Below the pieces are notes generated by a model. The model did no database searches, was not told the origin of the DNA, and was given only the letters and a program-made list of their open reading frames with translations. Below, piece by piece: positions 1-9,438 of a DNA stretch of 64,000 nt (the stretch's first letter is position 1; the number at the start of each line of letters is the position of its first letter). The position numbers and the translations under genes are program-made. The DNA comes from Morganella morganii. GTDB taxonomy: Bacteria > Pseudomonadota > Gammaproteobacteria > Enterobacterales > Enterobacteriaceae. The stretch spans positions 2,852,001 through 2,916,000 of the forward strand of contig NZ_CP066129.1 in NCBI RefSeq assembly GCF_019242955.1, given 5' to 3'.

Positions 1-72
1 ACCACAGTTACAGATAACTCACCGCTGTTATTGAAAAAATTCTCACATCAACCATACATATAAGCCGAATCG

Positions 73-1920
73 TTAATGCTTAAGCGCGTGGTAAATTTTT
101 TCCGCCAGTGCATAAGAAATCGTCGGTACTTTGGCAATTTCCTCAATACTGGCATTGCGTAACGGTTGTAATCCGCCCATGTATTTAAGCAGCATCTGCC
201 GCCGTTTCGGCCCGATACCTTCTATCGATTCCAGTGCACTGGTATTTTTGACTTTCGCCCTGCGCTGCCGGTGACCGGTGATCGCATGGTTATGGGATTC
301 ATCACGGATATGCTGGATCACATGCAGCGCCGGTGAGTCCGGCGGCAATGCCATACCTTCCCCGGAGGCGGTGAAAAAGAGCGTTTCCAGTCCCGCTTTA
401 CGGTCAGCGCCCTTCGCCACCCCAATCAGTTTCGGCTGGTTTTTGTCCCAGTCCACCTCAAGGCTGTTAAAGGCGTCAATCGCTTTACCGAGCTGGCCTT
501 TGCCGCCGTCGATAAAAATAATATCCGGAATTTTCTCATTACCGATATGTTTGCCGTAACGACGGAGCAGAACCTGATCCATCGCTGCATAGTCATCCCC
601 GGGGGTGATGCCGGTGATGTTGTAACGGCGGTATTCCGATTTCACCGGTCCGTTGCTGTCGAATACCACACAGGAGGCCACGGTCTGATCCCCCATGGTA
701 TGACTGATATCAAAACATTCCATACGGTTGATGGTTTCAATGCCGGTCAGTTCTGACAGCGCTTTCATTCGTGTCGCAATCGTGGATTGCTGCGCCCGTT
801 TTGTCATTAATGCGGTAACGGCATTTGTGTGTGCCAGCTTCAGATAACGGGCACGATCGCCGCGCGGTTTCGGCTGGATAAGTATCCGCCGCCCGGCAAA
901 CTGAGACAGGGTTTCTTCCATAATCTCTTTTTCCGGTAACGGGAAATCCAGCAGGATATCATCCGGTAATGAGCGGTTTTCACTGCCCTGCAAATAAAAC
1001 TGGCCGATAAAGGTTTGTACAATTTCATCCTGCTCAGTGCCGGCCGGTACTTTCGGGAAGTAACTGCGGCTTCCCTGTACCCGCCCGTTACGAATAAACA
1101 GAACATGGATACAGGCCAGCCCCTGATCAAAACAGACGCCGACAACATCCAGGTCATCACCGGCACCGGTGACAAACTGTTTTTCAGTGACCGCACGGAC
1201 AGCCTGAATCTGATCCCGCAGGCGTGCGGCATCCTCAAAACGCAGCGACTGACTGGCCTGCTCCATTTTTTCCACCAGTTCTGTCAGTACCTGCTGATCT
1301 TTGCCTTCCAGAAATAAGCGGACCAGATTCACTTCTCTGTCGTAATCCTCATCACTCACCAGTCCCTTCACACACGGCCCCAGACAGCGGCCAATCTGAT
1401 ATTGCAGACACGGACGTGAGCGGTTGCGGTAGACGCTGTCCTCACACTGGCGGACGGGGAACAGTTTCTGCATCAGCGCCAGTGTTTCGCGGACAGCATA
1501 CGCATTCGGGAACGGCCCGAAGTATTCTCCTTTGGCGTGTTTGGCCCCGCGGTGAACAGCCAGCCGCGGGTGTTTGTCATTGCTGCTCAGATAGATATAA
1601 GGATAGGATTTATCATCGCGCAACAACACGTTGTAACGCGGCTGATATTTTTTGATATAGGTGTGCTCAAGCAGTAATGCCTCTGTTTCCGTATGCGTTA
1701 CGGTGACATCTATCTGAGCAATATTTTTAACCAGCTGTTCGGTTTTTTTACCTGAAACCTGCGTGCGGAAATAGCTGGAAAGCCGTTTTTTCAGATCTTT
1801 GGCTTTCCCGACATAAATCACAGTGCCTTCAGCATCATACATCCGGTATACACCGGGCTGACTGGTCACAGTTTTTAAAAATGCTTTCGCATCGAATTCA
1901 GTAACAACCGGTTTTTCCAT
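73..1920 (-). CDS. uvrC: UvrABC excinuclease subunit C
   Basis: Nucleotide excision repair endonuclease subunit that makes both incisions around a UvrB-bound lesion. The 615 residues match the usual length of about 610. The N-terminal GIY-YIG nuclease domain (about residues 22-100) starts at PGVYRMYD and includes [14 protein letters not shown] Cys cluster lies near 170-185 ([13 protein letters not shown]). A UVR helical motif for UvrB contact lies near 205-240, followed by the RNase H-like C-terminal nuclease ([16 protein letters not shown]). Tandem helix-hairpin-helix motifs end the protein ([19 protein letters not shown]). It follows uvrY by 37 bp on the same strand, the usual enterobacterial uvrY-uvrC arrangement. 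In E. coli pgsA follows; it is not inside this window. High confidence. Confidence 0.98.
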   Translation of the reverse strand: MEKPVVTEFDAKAFLKTVTSQPGVYRMYDAEGTVIYVGKAKDLKKRLSSYFRTQVSGKKTEQLVKNIAQIDVTVTHTETEALLLEHTYIKKYQPRYNVLLRDDKSYPYIYLSSNDKHPRLAVHRGAKHAKGEYFGPFPNAYAVRETLALMQKLFPVRQCEDSVYRNRSRPCLQYQIGRCLGPCVKGLVSDEDYDREVNLVRLFLEGKDQQVLTELVEKMEQASQSLRFEDAARLRDQIQAVRAVTEKQFVTGAGDDLDVVGVCFDQGLACIHVLFIRNGRVQGSRSYFPKVPAGTEQDEIVQTFIGQFYLQGSENRSLPDDILLDFPLPEKEIMEETLSQFAGRRILIQPKPRGDRARYLKLAHTNAVTALMTKRAQQSTIATRMKALSELTGIETINRMECFDISHTMGDQTVASCVVFDSNGPVKSEYRRYNITGITPGDDYAAMDQVLLRRYGKHIGNEKIPDIIFIDGGKGQLGKAIDAFNSLEVDWDKNQPKLIGVAKGADRKAGLETLFFTASGEGMALPPDSPALHVIQHIRDESHNHAITGHRQRRAKVKNTSALESIEGIGPKRRQMLLKYMGGLQPLRNASIEEIAKVPTISYALAEKIYHALKH

Positions 1921-1957
1921 ACGTGATGCAGACTCTCTGTTCTCGGCGTTTATTCAG

Positions 1958-2647
1958 TCATTGGTTATCGCGCCTGCTGCTCTCAGCAGGTACGGATGGC
2001 ACCACACTGTCAATATGGATCAGTCCGTAGCGCAGTGCCAGATGGGTGAGTTTAATATCACCATCAATATTCAGCTTATTAAATATTCTATATCTATAAC
2101 TGTTCACCGTCTTGCTGCTGAGACACATTTTGTCAGCAATTTGTGTGACTTTGATGCCCTGCGCTATCATTACCATCACCTGACGCTCCTGATGGCTCAG
2201 TTTATCCAGCGGATTGCTGTCATGTGCATGAAGACGGGTGTCAAGAATCGTCTGCTGAGCGATTTCCGGTGCAACATAACGCTGACCCCTGCTGATAATC
2301 CGGATAGCATGCAGTAAATCCTCCCGGTCACTGCTCTGATACAGATACCCGGCCGCACCACTGTTCATGACTTTATAAGGTGAGATCAGGCTGTGCTCAT
2401 CGGTGAGGATAATCACTTTAGTTTCTGAGGTGTAACGGGTAATTTTCTTTGCCGCATCGAGGCCGCTCATCATGGGAAAACCGATATCTAGCAGTGCCAC
2501 ATCGGCATGATTATCACGGCACCAGCGCACAGCGCTATTACTGTCTCTGACTTCCCCCGCCATCTTCATACCTGATGTTGCCGTAATAATGGCACCAATC
2601 CCTGCACGGTAAAATTCATTCACGTTTGCCACCAATACTGAAATCAC
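1958..2647 (-). CDS. uvrY: LuxR-type response regulator UvrY with degenerate receiver
   Basis: DNA-binding response regulator of the BarA/UvrY system, which in enterics activates the Csr small RNAs. 229 residues; start is GTG with an AAGGAG ribosome binding site 7 nt upstream. The N-terminal receiver (1-120) keeps the phosphoacceptor Asp54 (ALLDIGFP) and Thr82. However, the acidic pair that binds Mg2+ (DD at positions 8-9 in E. coli UvrY, recalled) reads Asn8-Val9, and the conserved Lys is Gln104. The C-terminal LuxR/FixJ helix-turn-helix (about 150-210) is well conserved (LSSKTVNSYRYRIFNKLNI). Position in front of uvrC supports orthology. Inference: phosphorylation by BarA may be weak or absent. 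Confidence 0.93.
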   Translation of the reverse strand: MISVLVANVNEFYRAGIGAIITATSGMKMAGEVRDSNSAVRWCRDNHADVALLDIGFPMMSGLDAAKKITRYTSETKVIILTDEHSLISPYKVMNSGAAGYLYQSSDREDLLHAIRIISRGQRYVAPEIAQQTILDTRLHAHDSNPLDKLSHQERQVMVMIAQGIKVTQIADKMCLSSKTVNSYRYRIFNKLNIDGDIKLTHLALRYGLIHIDSVVPSVPAESSRRDNQ

Positions 2648-2824
2648 ACAGAACTCCTTTCTGAATTTTCAATAAGTTTGCCGTAAATTATACAAGCCCC
2701 GGTTAAACCGTTATTTAATAAAGATGACATTCTTTCAGTAAAAGACTGAAAATTATAAATATATTTCGCGACGGGAAATTGATATCAGTGATGATTCAAC
2801 AGAAACGGCGGAATATAAATAAAG

Positions 2825-2844
2825 CTGCCACCGGGTGGTGGCAG
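2825..2844 (-). terminator. Hairpin terminator after the nitroreductase gene
   Basis: Perfect 8-bp stem (CTGCCACC / GGTGGCAG) with a 4-nt loop, just after the stop of the minus-strand nitroreductase and followed on that strand by a T-rich stretch (CTTTATTTAT). Confidence 0.7.
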
Positions 2845-2854
2845 TCAGAATATA

Positions 2855-3475
2855 TTACGGCATATCAGGATGAAAACGGTCAATGCTGACCAGCTGGTCA
2901 AAAGGCAGTTTACCAATACGCGGATAGGGTTCGCCCGAAGATTTACCAATAGCGACCATCAGGCAGATTTCATAATTTTCCGGCAAATCGATAACTTCAG
3001 CCACCGCATTAAAATCAAATCCATCCATCGGGCAACTGTCATATCCCTGTGCTTTTGCCAGCAGCATCAGCGTCTGGGCAAAAATACCGGCGCTGCGCAT
3101 GATTTCATCACGCTGGGTTTCCGGTTTACCGCGGTAGTAGTTATCAACCGCACCGACCATAAAATCACGCACCAGCGGGTCGGCATCATGCCATATTTCA
3201 CGGGTACGGGAACTCCAGGCCGCGACATCACCACACAAAATCACCAGCATGGAAGCATCCGTCATCTGCGGCTGATCCCACCCCACTTTACGGATATTGC
3301 GGCGTTGTGCCGGATCTTCCACCAGCAGCGGACGCCAGTGCTGCAGGTTAAAGGCACTCGGGGCATTTTCCATCGCCAGTGACAACAGCGCTTTTTTCTC
3401 ATTAAGCGGGATCACAAAATCAGGATCAAACTTCTTGGTTGCCCTGCGCTGGCGCACTGCATCAATAACATTCAT
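2855..3475 (-). CDS. Nitroreductase family protein
   Basis: FMN-dependent oxidoreductase of the nitroreductase superfamily, probably using NAD(P)H to reduce nitro, quinone or similar electrophiles; the natural substrate cannot be read from the sequence. 206 residues, typical for the fold. The N-terminal RQRRATKKFDPDF segment is the phosphate-binding Arg motif of the family. PSAFNLQHWRPLLV near 40-53 is the second FMN contact region. A C-terminal VAIGKSSGEPYPRIGKLPFDQLV segment completes the FMN site. Monocistronic with its own terminator downstream. Resembles the YdgI/NfsB-like branch, but no specific symbol is justified. Confidence 0.88.
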   Translation of the reverse strand: MNVIDAVRQRRATKKFDPDFVIPLNEKKALLSLAMENAPSAFNLQHWRPLLVEDPAQRRNIRKVGWDQPQMTDASMLVILCGDVAAWSSRTREIWHDADPLVRDFMVGAVDNYYRGKPETQRDEIMRSAGIFAQTLMLLAKAQGYDSCPMDGFDFNAVAEVIDLPENYEICLMVAIGKSSGEPYPRIGKLPFDQLVSIDRFHPDMP

Positions 3476-3565
3476 ATAGGCTCCTGTTTATTCCATTTAT
3501 TATCCGGATGATTTATTTACCTTAGCATGAATTTGATTCCGGATAGCGGTGCGTGATGATTAAGC

Positions 3566-3595
3566 AAAAAAAACCCGCACTCCGGTGAGTGCGGG
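3566..3595 (-). terminator. Rho-independent terminator of tdcBC
   Basis: 9-bp GC-rich stem (CCCGCACTC / GAGTGCGGG) with loop CGGT, followed on the minus strand by eight Ts. Lies 27 bp past the tdcC stop. Confidence 0.9.
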
Positions 3596-3621
3596 CTTTC
3601 AGTTATTAACTGTCAGTAAGA

Positions 3622-4950
3622 CTACACGATCAGTTTGAATACGATGTTACCGATGGTCAGCAGACCGATGATAGTAACGAAGTAGTTAGATGCCTGACCT
3701 TTGTATTTGCTCAGAGCCGGTACGCGGTTAACAGCATACATTGGCAGTAAGCACAGCAGAGATGCGATGATTGGTGCACCCATTGCTTCAATCAGATCCA
3801 GGATGTTCGGGTTGATGTAAGCGATGAACCAGGTAGAACCCATGATGAAGACCATGGAGATCAGGTTCAGTTTACCAACGCTGACTTTGTTTTTGTCGCC
3901 ACCGAAAGCAAATTTCAGTAACAGACCGTTCATACCTTCCAGAGTACCCAGGTAGTGACCGAAGAATGATTTGAAGATTGCAACCAGTGCGATGATTGGT
4001 GCAGCCCAGACCAGGATAGTCGCCAGAGTACCGTTAGCGCCGCCCACGTTGTTGAAGTGGTAAGCCAGGTAAGTCAGAACAGGAACGTTCATCTCTTTTG
4101 CTTCAGCCATGTTAGCCGGAGACAGCGCGAACAGGCAGCTGAATGCGAAGAACATAACCACACCCACCATCAGTAAACCGGCACGGGAGATGATTTTGTT
4201 AACTTTCTGCTCGGTGAAATCTTTACCGCACGCCGCTTCGTACTCTTCACGTTTTGATACCACGAAAGAAGAAACGATTGGTGAGAAGTTGAAAGAGAAC
4301 ACCATGATAGAAATACCCAGCCATACTGTTACCAGGATACCGCTGTGGCCGAACAGTTCAAAGCTTTCTGCGTTCACATTGTCAAATACGGCAGTGTTCC
4401 AGTAAGGGATCAGAGCCAGGGATAACAGCACCAGGCTGGCAATGAACGGGAATACCAGGTAGCTCATTACACGAACCATCAGATCTTTACCGAAGTAAAT
4501 GATGACAGCCATGGCTAACAGCAGAACCAGAGAAACCACACCACGGTTCAGCGGCATCAGACCCAGCTGCTGTTCCCAGAATGCCATAAAGGTATTGGTG
4601 ATAGTTACGCCGTAGATCCACAGAAGCGGACAGATTGCGAAGAAGTACAGGAAAGTGATGACAACACCACCGCTTTTACCAAAGTGTTCTTCAACAGTTT
4701 CTGTGATATCGCCTGACGGATTGCTGCCTGACAGACATAAGCGGGCTAATGCACGGTGACATAAAAACGCGATCGGATATGCCAGAACCAGCATGATCAG
4801 AATCGGGATCAAACCACCGTAACCTGCACGAATCGGGAAGAATAGTACCCCTGCACCTATAGCAGTACCGAACAGACCGAGTGTCCAGGTCGTGTCCGAT
4901 TTACGCCAGCTTTTGTACTCAGCCGGAATCTGGGTTTTGTCAGTACTCAT
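3622..4950 (-). CDS. tdcC: Threonine/serine:H+ symporter TdcC
   Basis: Inner-membrane proton symporter of the hydroxy/aromatic amino acid permease (HAAAP) family that imports L-threonine and L-serine for anaerobic degradation. 442 residues (E. coli about 443), about 11 membrane helices. The conserved N-terminal segment [20 protein letters not shown] and the [20 protein letters not shown] stretch match TdcC rather than SdaC as recalled. It lies 32 bp after tdcB on the same strand and is followed by a strong terminator, giving a two-gene operon of threonine dehydratase and threonine importer. The tdcDEFG genes found downstream in E. coli are absent here. High confidence. Confidence 0.97.
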   Translation of the reverse strand: MSTDKTQIPAEYKSWRKSDTTWTLGLFGTAIGAGVLFFPIRAGYGGLIPILIMLVLAYPIAFLCHRALARLCLSGSNPSGDITETVEEHFGKSGGVVITFLYFFAICPLLWIYGVTITNTFMAFWEQQLGLMPLNRGVVSLVLLLAMAVIIYFGKDLMVRVMSYLVFPFIASLVLLSLALIPYWNTAVFDNVNAESFELFGHSGILVTVWLGISIMVFSFNFSPIVSSFVVSKREEYEAACGKDFTEQKVNKIISRAGLLMVGVVMFFAFSCLFALSPANMAEAKEMNVPVLTYLAYHFNNVGGANGTLATILVWAAPIIALVAIFKSFFGHYLGTLEGMNGLLLKFAFGGDKNKVSVGKLNLISMVFIMGSTWFIAYINPNILDLIEAMGAPIIASLLCLLPMYAVNRVPALSKYKGQASNYFVTIIGLLTIGNIVFKLIV

Positions 4951-4982
4951 GTTGCTTTTCCTTTTAAAAGACTATGCAAATA

Positions 4983-5969
4983 TTATTTTTCGTGGGTACC
5001 AATAATTTCAGAGATACGAGTCAGGTCAATGTTCCCGCCGGAAATGATGCTGACTGTCTTCTTGTGTTCGATATATTTTTTCAGTTTTCCGCTCAGAATC
5101 GCAGCAGACGCCAGTGCACCGGCACCTTCGGTCACTACTTTGTTGCGCTGAATTAACGCAATCATGCTTTCGCGGATTTCTTCTTCTGTTACCAGAATGA
5201 TGTCTGTAACCAGCTCTTTCACGATGTCATACGTGATACTGCCCGGAGTCGAAACATCACAACCATCTGCCACAGTACCGGCATCACGATGGGTCGTGAT
5301 TTTACCAGCACGGTATGATGCTTCCATACCATGAACGTTTTCAGATTGGACACCGATCACATTAATAGTCGGGTTGATGGATTTCAGAGCAATAGCAACA
5401 CCGGCAATCAGACCGCCGCCACCGATTGGAACGATAACGTTATCGACGTCATACAGATCTTCGAGGATTTCCAGACCGATAGTCCCCTGGCCTGCAATCA
5501 CTTTTTCATCATCGTATGGCGGGATAAAGATACGGCCTTCCTGCTCAATGATCTCTCTTGCTTTAGCAATCGTGTCGTTGAAGTTATTACCGTGCAGAAC
5601 AACTTCCGCAGAGTAATCTGAGGTTGCTGCAATTTTGGATTTTGGTGCACCTGTAGGCATAACAACTTTGCCGTCGATACCTAACATCGCACAAGATAAA
5701 GAAACGCCCTGAGCATGGTTACCGGCTGAGCAGGCAACGATACCCTGTGCTCTTTCTTCTGGTGTCAGCGAACTTAACTTGTTAAATGCACCACGGAGTT
5801 TGAATGAACCTGTGCGCTGCATGTTCTCAAATTTTAAGTGGATTGTGCCGTTGCACTTCTCACTTAAATAATTGGACTTCGGCATTCCCGTTTTATAGAC
5901 ATGTCCTCTGATGGTTTTTTGTGCATCAATGATATCTTTAATGGTTACCGGAAGATCGTATGTAATCAT
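4983..5969 (-). CDS. tdcB: Catabolic threonine dehydratase TdcB
   Basis: PLP enzyme deaminating L-threonine to 2-oxobutyrate and ammonia (also serine to pyruvate) in the cytoplasm. 328 residues, as in E. coli (329). It lacks the C-terminal ACT-like regulatory domain of biosynthetic IlvA, which marks it as the catabolic, AMP-activated type. The Schiff-base Lys57 lies in [10 protein letters not shown]; the glycine-rich phosphate loop is [20 protein letters not shown] is near the C terminus. First gene of the tdcBC unit. A 1.3 kb AT-rich region precedes it and contains no tdcA activator gene. Confidence 0.98.
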   Translation of the reverse strand: MITYDLPVTIKDIIDAQKTIRGHVYKTGMPKSNYLSEKCNGTIHLKFENMQRTGSFKLRGAFNKLSSLTPEERAQGIVACSAGNHAQGVSLSCAMLGIDGKVVMPTGAPKSKIAATSDYSAEVVLHGNNFNDTIAKAREIIEQEGRIFIPPYDDEKVIAGQGTIGLEILEDLYDVDNVIVPIGGGGLIAGVAIALKSINPTINVIGVQSENVHGMEASYRAGKITTHRDAGTVADGCDVSTPGSITYDIVKELVTDIILVTEEEIRESMIALIQRNKVVTEGAGALASAAILSGKLKKYIEHKKTVSIISGGNIDLTRISEIIGTHEK

Positions 5970-7299
5970 GACAAACCTCGTCCTATCTTTTTATATATAT
6001 TAAAATTGAGTCTAACTATACCGATAAATTTAAAAACAACTGTATTTCAAATCATATTTTTAAAATATTCCCGAAAAACTTTCTCAACGTGTGATCCAAT
6101 CCAAATTTCTTCCGGTTTTCTGTCTTTTTTAATGTTTTATATTTCATTTCAAGTTAAATGAAAATGACTTAATGTTATTAATTTGTTAAAAATAAGCAGC
6201 AACATTAACACTTGGTTATGTAACGTGACATGTTTTCCGTTTTTTGTTATCTATGTTACTATTTTGTGAGAAAACCTCTGCGTAAAAAGACGTATAAATG
6301 ATCCCTCTGCGTAAAAAAGCCCCTGTATTTTGACAAAAATTAATCTTACCAAGGTCCCATCTTACAGCGAAATATCCTGATTTTTTTAACAATCCTGAAA
6401 ATACAATGTGACACAAATCACTAAAAAACACACATCTTATTGTTTATAATGACTTTGTGTATTTTTTACCCATAACAATCCGGATTTGCAGTAAGACGTA
6501 ACATGTTCTTCCATCTGTACGGATTATCACCGGATTCTTCTGAGGGTTAAATTCGGATAAAAAATCACCAAATCTTTTGTTTATATGTTAATGATTACCA
6601 TTTAAAGCCTGGATGTTACATTTGCATGACATAAATCGTAACGTTTTTTTGCCTGCCACCCCAAAAAATTGTTCACTTTAGGAAACAGCTAAACAGCTGT
6701 TTTTTTAGCCCTGATCTGTATTTTTTTCAGCCAGACCGTTAATTAAATATATATTAAATTTGTGACAATTTTATTTATCCGGTATTTTTAAACAGGAATT
6801 AAATAGTGTGAATAAATAATTTGATTTATAACCTATTTAATAATCAAAAAACGATATATTTATATTTTTTTATAATACGGTTTATGGCTTTTTATTTCTT
6901 CCCGGTCAAAAATAGCCGGTTTTCGTCTGTGGGTATAGCATCCAATATCAACATAAGGCAACTATCAACGAGCCATTGGATTTTTATCCTACTGAGTAAA
7001 ACAAAAATAGATTTTAATATCACTGTAAAAGCATCCAGTGCCTATCGTTAATCCATTGCCGGATGACATTAAAACGGAAGAAAATGTTATTTTGCTAAAA
7101 TCGATTCAGTCATAAGAATGGTTTTCTGCCCCGCTGACACAATTATCTGTTACAACTCACTACTCAGGCGGCAGACACTAACCTGTGTGACAGTCTTCAT
7201 ACTTCATCAATCATGATGGCTTTGCCATTGCATTCCGGGACAGCCATGCTGTAATGATTTACGACTTAAGTGTTAACCCCGGTAAACAGGAGAATGTAT
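5970..7299. other. 1.33 kb AT-rich intergenic region upstream of tdcB
   Basis: No convincing gene on either strand. Possible reading frames here are AT-rich, lack good ribosome binding sites and resemble no known protein. The region carries a CRP-type site at 6407-6422, several more TGTGA or GTGACA half sites (for example near 6226 and 6760), and many A/T runs that could bind IHF or H-NS. In E. coli, tdcA and the IHF/CRP-dependent promoter lie here. Probably a long regulatory region for tdcBC; its right end also holds the promoter of the SDR gene at 7300. Confidence 0.6.
6407..6422. promoter_or_regulatory. Candidate CRP site upstream of tdcB
   Basis: TGTGA, six bases, TCACT: nine of ten core positions of the CRP consensus TGTGA-N6-TCACA. 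It lies 438 bp upstream of the tdcB start. CRP activation of tdc is established in E. coli; use of this site here is inference. Confidence 0.55.
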
Positions 7300-8055
7300 A
7301 TGTTCGACTTGACAGGTAAAATCGCAGTGGTTTCCGGCGGCGCCAAAGGGATTGGCCGCGGCATCGTAACCGCGCTGAAAAAAGGCGGCGCCACCATCAT
7401 TATTGCCGATATTGATGAAAAAACCGGCCGGGCGACGGCTGCTGAGCTGGGTACAGATTTCATTGCACTGGATGTGACCTCTCAGTCTCAGTGCCGTGCT
7501 GTTGTCAGTGAGATCAGAGAAAAGTATGGCCGTCTTGATATTCTCTGCTCAAATACCGGCATTTTCCCGCAGTGCACCATCAAATCCATGACGGAGCAGG
7601 ACTGGGATACCATGCAGAAAGTGAATGTGAAGGGGATGTTTTTCCTGGTTCAGGCGGCACTGAGCGTGATGGAGGAACAAAAATACGGCCGGATCGTGAT
7701 TACATCTTCAATTACCGGCCCCGTCACCGGCTTTCCGGGCTGGAGCCATTACGGTGCAAGCAAAGCAGCACAACTCGGCTTTATGCGCAGCGCCGCTCTG
7801 GAGTATGCCCATCTGGGGATCACCATTAATGCGGTACAACCGGGGAACATCCTGACAGAAGGGCTCAAAGCACAGGGTGAAACGTATCTGAATCAGATGC
7901 GCGCCACTATTCCGACGCACACCCTCGGCGAACCGGAAGATATCGGTTATGCAGCGGCGTTCCTTGCCTCTGATGAAGCGAAATACATTACCGGACAGAC
8001 CATCATTATTGATGGCGGCCAGATCCTGCCGGAATCCCCGGAAGCGCTGCTCTGA
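7300..8055 (+). CDS. SDR family oxidoreductase (FabG/UcpA-like)
   Basis: Short-chain dehydrogenase/reductase of about 251 residues with an NAD(P)-binding Rossmann fold. The cofactor motif is SGGAKGIGRG near the N terminus (usual TGxxxGxG, with Ser first). The catalytic set is Ser (ITSSITGP) and Tyr-x3-Lys (HYGASKAAQ). GGQ near the C terminus is typical of classical SDRs. An upstream in-frame GTG at 7270 exists, but AGGAGA at 7288-7293 lies 7 nt before ATG 7300, so that start is preferred (product begins MFDLTGKIAVV). Substrate unknown. The last codons form the first unit of a 14-bp tandem repeat that runs past the stop. Confidence 0.9.
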   Translation: MFDLTGKIAVVSGGAKGIGRGIVTALKKGGATIIIADIDEKTGRATAAELGTDFIALDVTSQSQCRAVVSEIREKYGRLDILCSNTGIFPQCTIKSMTEQDWDTMQKVNVKGMFFLVQAALSVMEEQKYGRIVITSSITGPVTGFPGWSHYGASKAAQLGFMRSAALEYAHLGITINAVQPGNILTEGLKAQGETYLNQMRATIPTHTLGEPEDIGYAAAFLASDEAKYITGQTIIIDGGQILPESPEALL

Positions 8056-8115
8056 TAAAGCAGCGCCGATAAAGCTGTTCTGATAAGGCTGTTCTGATAA
8101 GGCTGTTCTGATAAA
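8046..8115 (+). repeat. Five tandem 14-bp repeats across the SDR stop codon
   Basis: Five contiguous 14-bp units: 8046-8059, 8060-8073, 8074-8087, 8088-8101 and 8102-8115. Units 3 and 4 are identical (GCTGTTCTGATAAG), unit 5 differs at one base, and units 1 and 2 are diverged (GCTGCTCTGATAAA, GCAGCGCCGATAAA). Unit 1 contains the stop codon of the SDR gene as TGATAA. Confidence 0.95.
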
Positions 8116-8148
8116 ACCATGCAGGTGAGGATACCGCCCGGTATCCTC

Positions 8149-9438
8149 TTATTCGCCCTGTTCCCTCGCGGCCGTAATCAGTGTTTCACCCAGGTAACTT
8201 TTCTCAGATGTTATACCCGGCAGCACCAGATAATATCCCCCGCCGAACGGTTTGATGTAACGTTCGAGCGGTTCGCCGTTCAGGCGTTTTTGTGTATCAA
8301 TAAATCCTGTTTTCAGATCCTTCTGGAATGAGATAAACACCAGCCCCATATCCAGCTGTCCTGACGGGGTCAGCCCCAGAGAGTAGCTGTAACTGCGGCG
8401 GCGCAGTTTGGCAACATGTCTCTCCGTGGATCGGGGTTCCGCGCGGCGCATATGTGAGTCAAATAAGACCCGGTCACCGTGCGGGTCCTGTTTAAAGTCC
8501 GGATCGTCATGTTCCGCCATTTTTCCCATCGGCGCACCACTGGCCTTATGTCGGCCGAAATCATTTTCCTGATCCTCAAGCGGTGTCCGGTCCCAGAACT
8601 CCAGTTCAAAGCGGATAAGGCGTACTGCCTGATAACTGCCGTTTTCCGCCCAGGCGGGTTCCCGGCTGGTGATCCAGACAAGATCATTCATCAGGACATC
8701 ATCACCGGCGTCTGCATTCCCGGTGCCGTCTTTAAAGCCAAACAAATTAACCGGCGTTGTGCGGCACTCGATATCTCTTGCAGGCAGAAAACCGTCAATT
8801 TTCCATAATGGTGCCACCCGGCCGGAAAGACGGCGCAGCACTTCGCGTAATGCGTAAATCACCGTTTCACGGCTGTTGGCACAAAACTGCAGCAGGATAT
8901 CCCCGCCGCACCAGGCCGGATCAAGCCGGTCATTCGGGAATGCGGTCATGCCCGTAAATTTCTTTGGTTTCAGCGGAGATAAGCCGAAACGCGCATCAAA
9001 CAGAGAATGACCGAGAGAAACCGTGACCGTCAGCGCATCAGCTGTCAGTGCCGTACCGAGAATACCCGATTCCGCAGGCGGCATTCTGTCATCGCCCGGT
9101 GTTGCGGCCTGCCGGTTACGGGTCAGTTCCGCAATACAGCCTGTCAGCCGCCGGAAAACATCCTCAATCTCATCCAGAGTTTTCACCGTCAGATTCAGTG
9201 CCAGGAAAACAGCTTCTTTTTGCTCCGGAGTGATAACCCCGGCCTGATGTTTACCTGTAAACGGAATTTCCCGCAGCCGGGCGCTGTTATCGCACGCTGC
9301 CGGTGCGGCAACGGCAGAAAAGGCCGGTAACCCGCCGGATAACAGGACACTCCCTGCCCCCAGCCATTTCAGGGTGCTTCGTTTGCTGAGGCTGACAGAC
9401 TCGTCTGATTCAGCCGGATTCGGTTTACCGTGTCTCAT
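8149..9438 (-). CDS. efeB: EfeB-type DyP peroxidase / deferrochelatase
   Basis: Periplasmic haem-dependent dye-decolourising peroxidase of the EfeUOB iron system, proposed to oxidise ferrous iron and/or strip iron from haem. 429 residues (E. coli EfeB about 423). The N terminus is a Tat-like signal: SKRSTLK at 18-24, a hydrophobic stretch, then AVAAPAA. The second Arg is kept but the first is Lys19. The DyP signature GFKDGTGN is present, and a conserved Arg lies in AKLRRRSYSYS near the distal haem side. Its ATG overlaps the TGA of the efeO-like gene by 4 bp, so it is last in the iron operon. High confidence in family. Confidence 0.93.
   Translation of the reverse strand: MRHGKPNPAESDESVSLSKRSTLKWLGAGSVLLSGGLPAFSAVAAPAACDNSARLREIPFTGKHQAGVITPEQKEAVFLALNLTVKTLDEIEDVFRRLTGCIAELTRNRQAATPGDDRMPPAESGILGTALTADALTVTVSLGHSLFDARFGLSPLKPKKFTGMTAFPNDRLDPAWCGGDILLQFCANSRETVIYALREVLRRLSGRVAPLWKIDGFLPARDIECRTTPVNLFGFKDGTGNADAGDDVLMNDLVWITSREPAWAENGSYQAVRLIRFELEFWDRTPLEDQENDFGRHKASGAPMGKMAEHDDPDFKQDPHGDRVLFDSHMRRAEPRSTERHVAKLRRRSYSYSLGLTPSGQLDMGLVFISFQKDLKTGFIDTQKRLNGEPLERYIKPFGGGYYLVLPGITSEKSYLGETLITAAREQGE

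Noticed and set aside
6216-6431. 71-codon minus-strand frame upstream of tdcB
   Set aside because: Overlaps the CRP-type site and regulatory DNA, with no start signals; probably chance.
6821-7051. 76-codon AT-rich plus-strand frame upstream of the SDR gene
   Set aside because: Composition follows the AT-rich spacer; no ribosome binding site or recognisable sequence.
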